Under the pieces are notes generated by a model. That model was given only the letters and a program-made list of their open reading frames with translations, was not told where the DNA came from and made no database searches. Made by a program: the position numbers and the translations under genes. 64,000 nt of DNA from Paenibacillus sp. UNC451MF (GTDB lineage: Bacteria > Bacillota > Bacilli > Paenibacillales > NBRC-103111), in NCBI RefSeq assembly GCF_000686845.1, contig NZ_JMLS01000025.1, forward strand, positions 1-64,000. The letters run 5' to 3'. Positions 63,426 through 64,000 of this stretch are shown here, piece after piece (position 1 is the stretch's first letter; each line of letters starts with the position of its first letter).

Positions 63426-63446
63426 ATAGGAGTTCATTTATTTAGA
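63415..63446 (+). repeat. 32-bp repeat, first copy
   Basis: TGAACTCCTGAATAGGAGTT followed by CATTTATTTAGA contains the palindrome GAACTCCT-GAAT-AGGAGTTC. It overlaps the end of the MarR gene. It is nearly identical to the copy at 63639-63671; together they flank a folded element. Confidence 0.8.
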
Positions 63447-63454
63447 AACCCGTG

Positions 63455-63620
63455 GACGATTAGAAGTGTGTGGTACTCCGGTGGGGTATCCCCTTCCGGT
63501 CGCTGTTGTTATAGGGAAATTTTTAATTTTATTTTTAGTGGTAATTTCCCGATAACAAAGGCGAACGCTTTCGCTCCTCCAGGGAATACCCCACCTCCAC
63601 CTTTAACCCTCTTCTGAAAA
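63455..63620. repeat. Folded 160-nt element (long imperfect inverted repeat)
   Basis: Two arms pair in register: GGTGGGGTAT (63480-63489) with ATACCCCACC (63586-63595), and TTGTTATaGGGAAATT (63506-63521) with AATTTCCCgATAACAA (63543-63558); outer AGAAG/CTTCT pairing may extend it to about 63461-63617. A smaller GCGAA-CGCT-TTCGC hairpin lies in the right arm. It is a non-coding MITE-like or structured RNA element. The reading frames across it have no ribosome binding site. Confidence 0.7.
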
Positions 63621-63638
63621 TAGGATTTCTTTAAAGAC

Positions 63639-63671
63639 TGAACTCCTGAACAGGAGTTCTTTTTATTTAGA
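63639..63671 (+). terminator. Second 32-bp repeat copy, works as a terminator
   Basis: GAACTCCT-GAAC-AGGAGTTC followed by TTTTTATTT is a proper intrinsic terminator. It differs from the first copy at one loop base and in the T tract. The original MarR terminator was probably this sequence. Confidence 0.75.
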
Positions 63672-63753
63672 TATAGAAGCAATAAATTCAAGCTACTCAT
63701 TTATTAAAGTAGGGATAAACCAAAATAATATAGGAAAATAAAGGATTATTTTC

Positions 63754-63782
63754 TTGATTTCCGGTCTTTCATCCATTACAAT
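63754..63782 (+). promoter_or_regulatory. Sigma-A promoter of the AhpD-like gene
   Basis: TTGATT (63754-63759), 17 bp, TACAAT (63777-63782). An imperfect palindrome TTAGGTATCTAA (63787-63798) sits at the predicted start site and may be a MarR-type operator. Confidence 0.72.
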
Positions 63783-63827
63783 TTACTTAGGTATCTAAAT
63801 AAATTGTAGAGATGAGGTTGATCCCCC

Positions 63828-64000
63828 ATGTCCGATGATGTTTTATATCGTAAATCGTATTTAGGACGTATTACGGAGTTGAGAAAAATGGCCGCTCCCG
63901 CCGCAGACAGCTATTTTCAATTCGAAAAAGAAGCTTTCGCGTCGGGTCAACTCCCTCGAAAGACGAAGGAGCTGATCGCCGTTGCAGCTGCACACATCAC
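63828..64000 (+). CDS. Carboxymuconolactone decarboxylase/AhpD-like protein (partial)
   Basis: The first 57 codons are in the window (MSDDVLYRKSYLGRITELRKM, then AADSYFQFEKEAFASGQLPRKTKELIAVAAAHIT). This is the opening of the CMD/AhpD-like family, whose Cys-x-x-Cys active site would lie just beyond the edge. Such proteins reduce alkyl hydroperoxides or act in phenolic catabolism. SD TGAGG lies about 10 nt before ATG. The promoter has a MarR-like operator, and a MarR gene precedes it. Confidence 0.82.
   Translation, partial: MSDDVLYRKSYLGRITELRKMAAPAADSYFQFEKEAFASGQLPRKTKELIAVAAAHI

Noticed and set aside
63509-63700. Minus-strand open frame of 63 codons over the folded element
   Set aside because: It runs across hairpin arms and both repeats, has no ribosome binding site and reads as a by-product of the repeats.

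Overview
The window looks like a chromosomal segment of a low-to-moderate GC Gram-positive endospore-forming-type bacterium, most probably Paenibacillus or a close relative in Paenibacillaceae. This is inferred from strong AAGGAGG-type ribosome binding sites, frequent TTG/GTG starts, class II GalT, a YkuI-type EAL protein, Bacillus-like ExoA and BdhA, a c-di-AMP (ydaO-type) riboswitch before an NlpC/P60 hydrolase, and many two-component, chemotaxis and MarR/LacI/AraC regulators. No rRNA, complete tRNA, CRISPR array, prophage or transposase is visible. It reads as housekeeping and accessory chromosome in short transcription units, most closed by clear hairpin terminators.

Layout. 1-9 kb: riboswitch-NlpC/P60 gene, photolyase, FMN reductase, a DoxX gene behind a textbook Fnr-type promoter, quinone oxidoreductase, ExoA, and butanediol dehydrogenase facing a LacI regulator with matched operators. 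9-19 kb: small membrane protein, a rhodanese broken by a one-base frameshift, GNAT, pterin dehydratase, a translationally coupled SWIM/SNF2 pair, YkuI, an MBL-fold protein and a divergent Lrp regulator. 19-33 kb: a large CHASE3 hybrid kinase, BluB, a chemoreceptor of unusual topology, the galKET operon divergent from an AraC regulator, and a divergent two-component pair. 33-45 kb: CNNM/CorC protein, CDF transporter, RluF, a class A penicillin-binding protein, secreted and hypothetical proteins, methyltransferase, DNA glycosylase, EamA exporter. 45-64 kb: a classical chemoreceptor, methyltransferase, PQQ-type sugar dehydrogenase, Dps, DUF2231, kinase-like/SMP-30 pair, M48 peptidase, cardiolipin synthase, LysM-3D protein, GlnRS, PepSY-like protein, a secreted 5'-nucleotidase behind PhoP-like boxes, MarR, and the start of an AhpD-like gene.

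Common themes are envelope maintenance (NlpC/P60, PBP, LysM-3D, cardiolipin synthase, M48), redox and stress (FMN reductase, DoxX, quinone reductase, rhodanese, Dps, AhpD-like), DNA repair (photolyase, ExoA, UDG-family glycosylase, SNF2) and galactose use. I did not find one large undescribed system. The least explained signals are a 160-nt folded element between two 32-bp repeats (63.4-63.7 kb), an SD-hairpin-start arrangement before the CNNM gene, a riboswitch abutting its gene's SD, a chemoreceptor whose sensor appears cytoplasmic, and several well-placed operators with unknown regulators.
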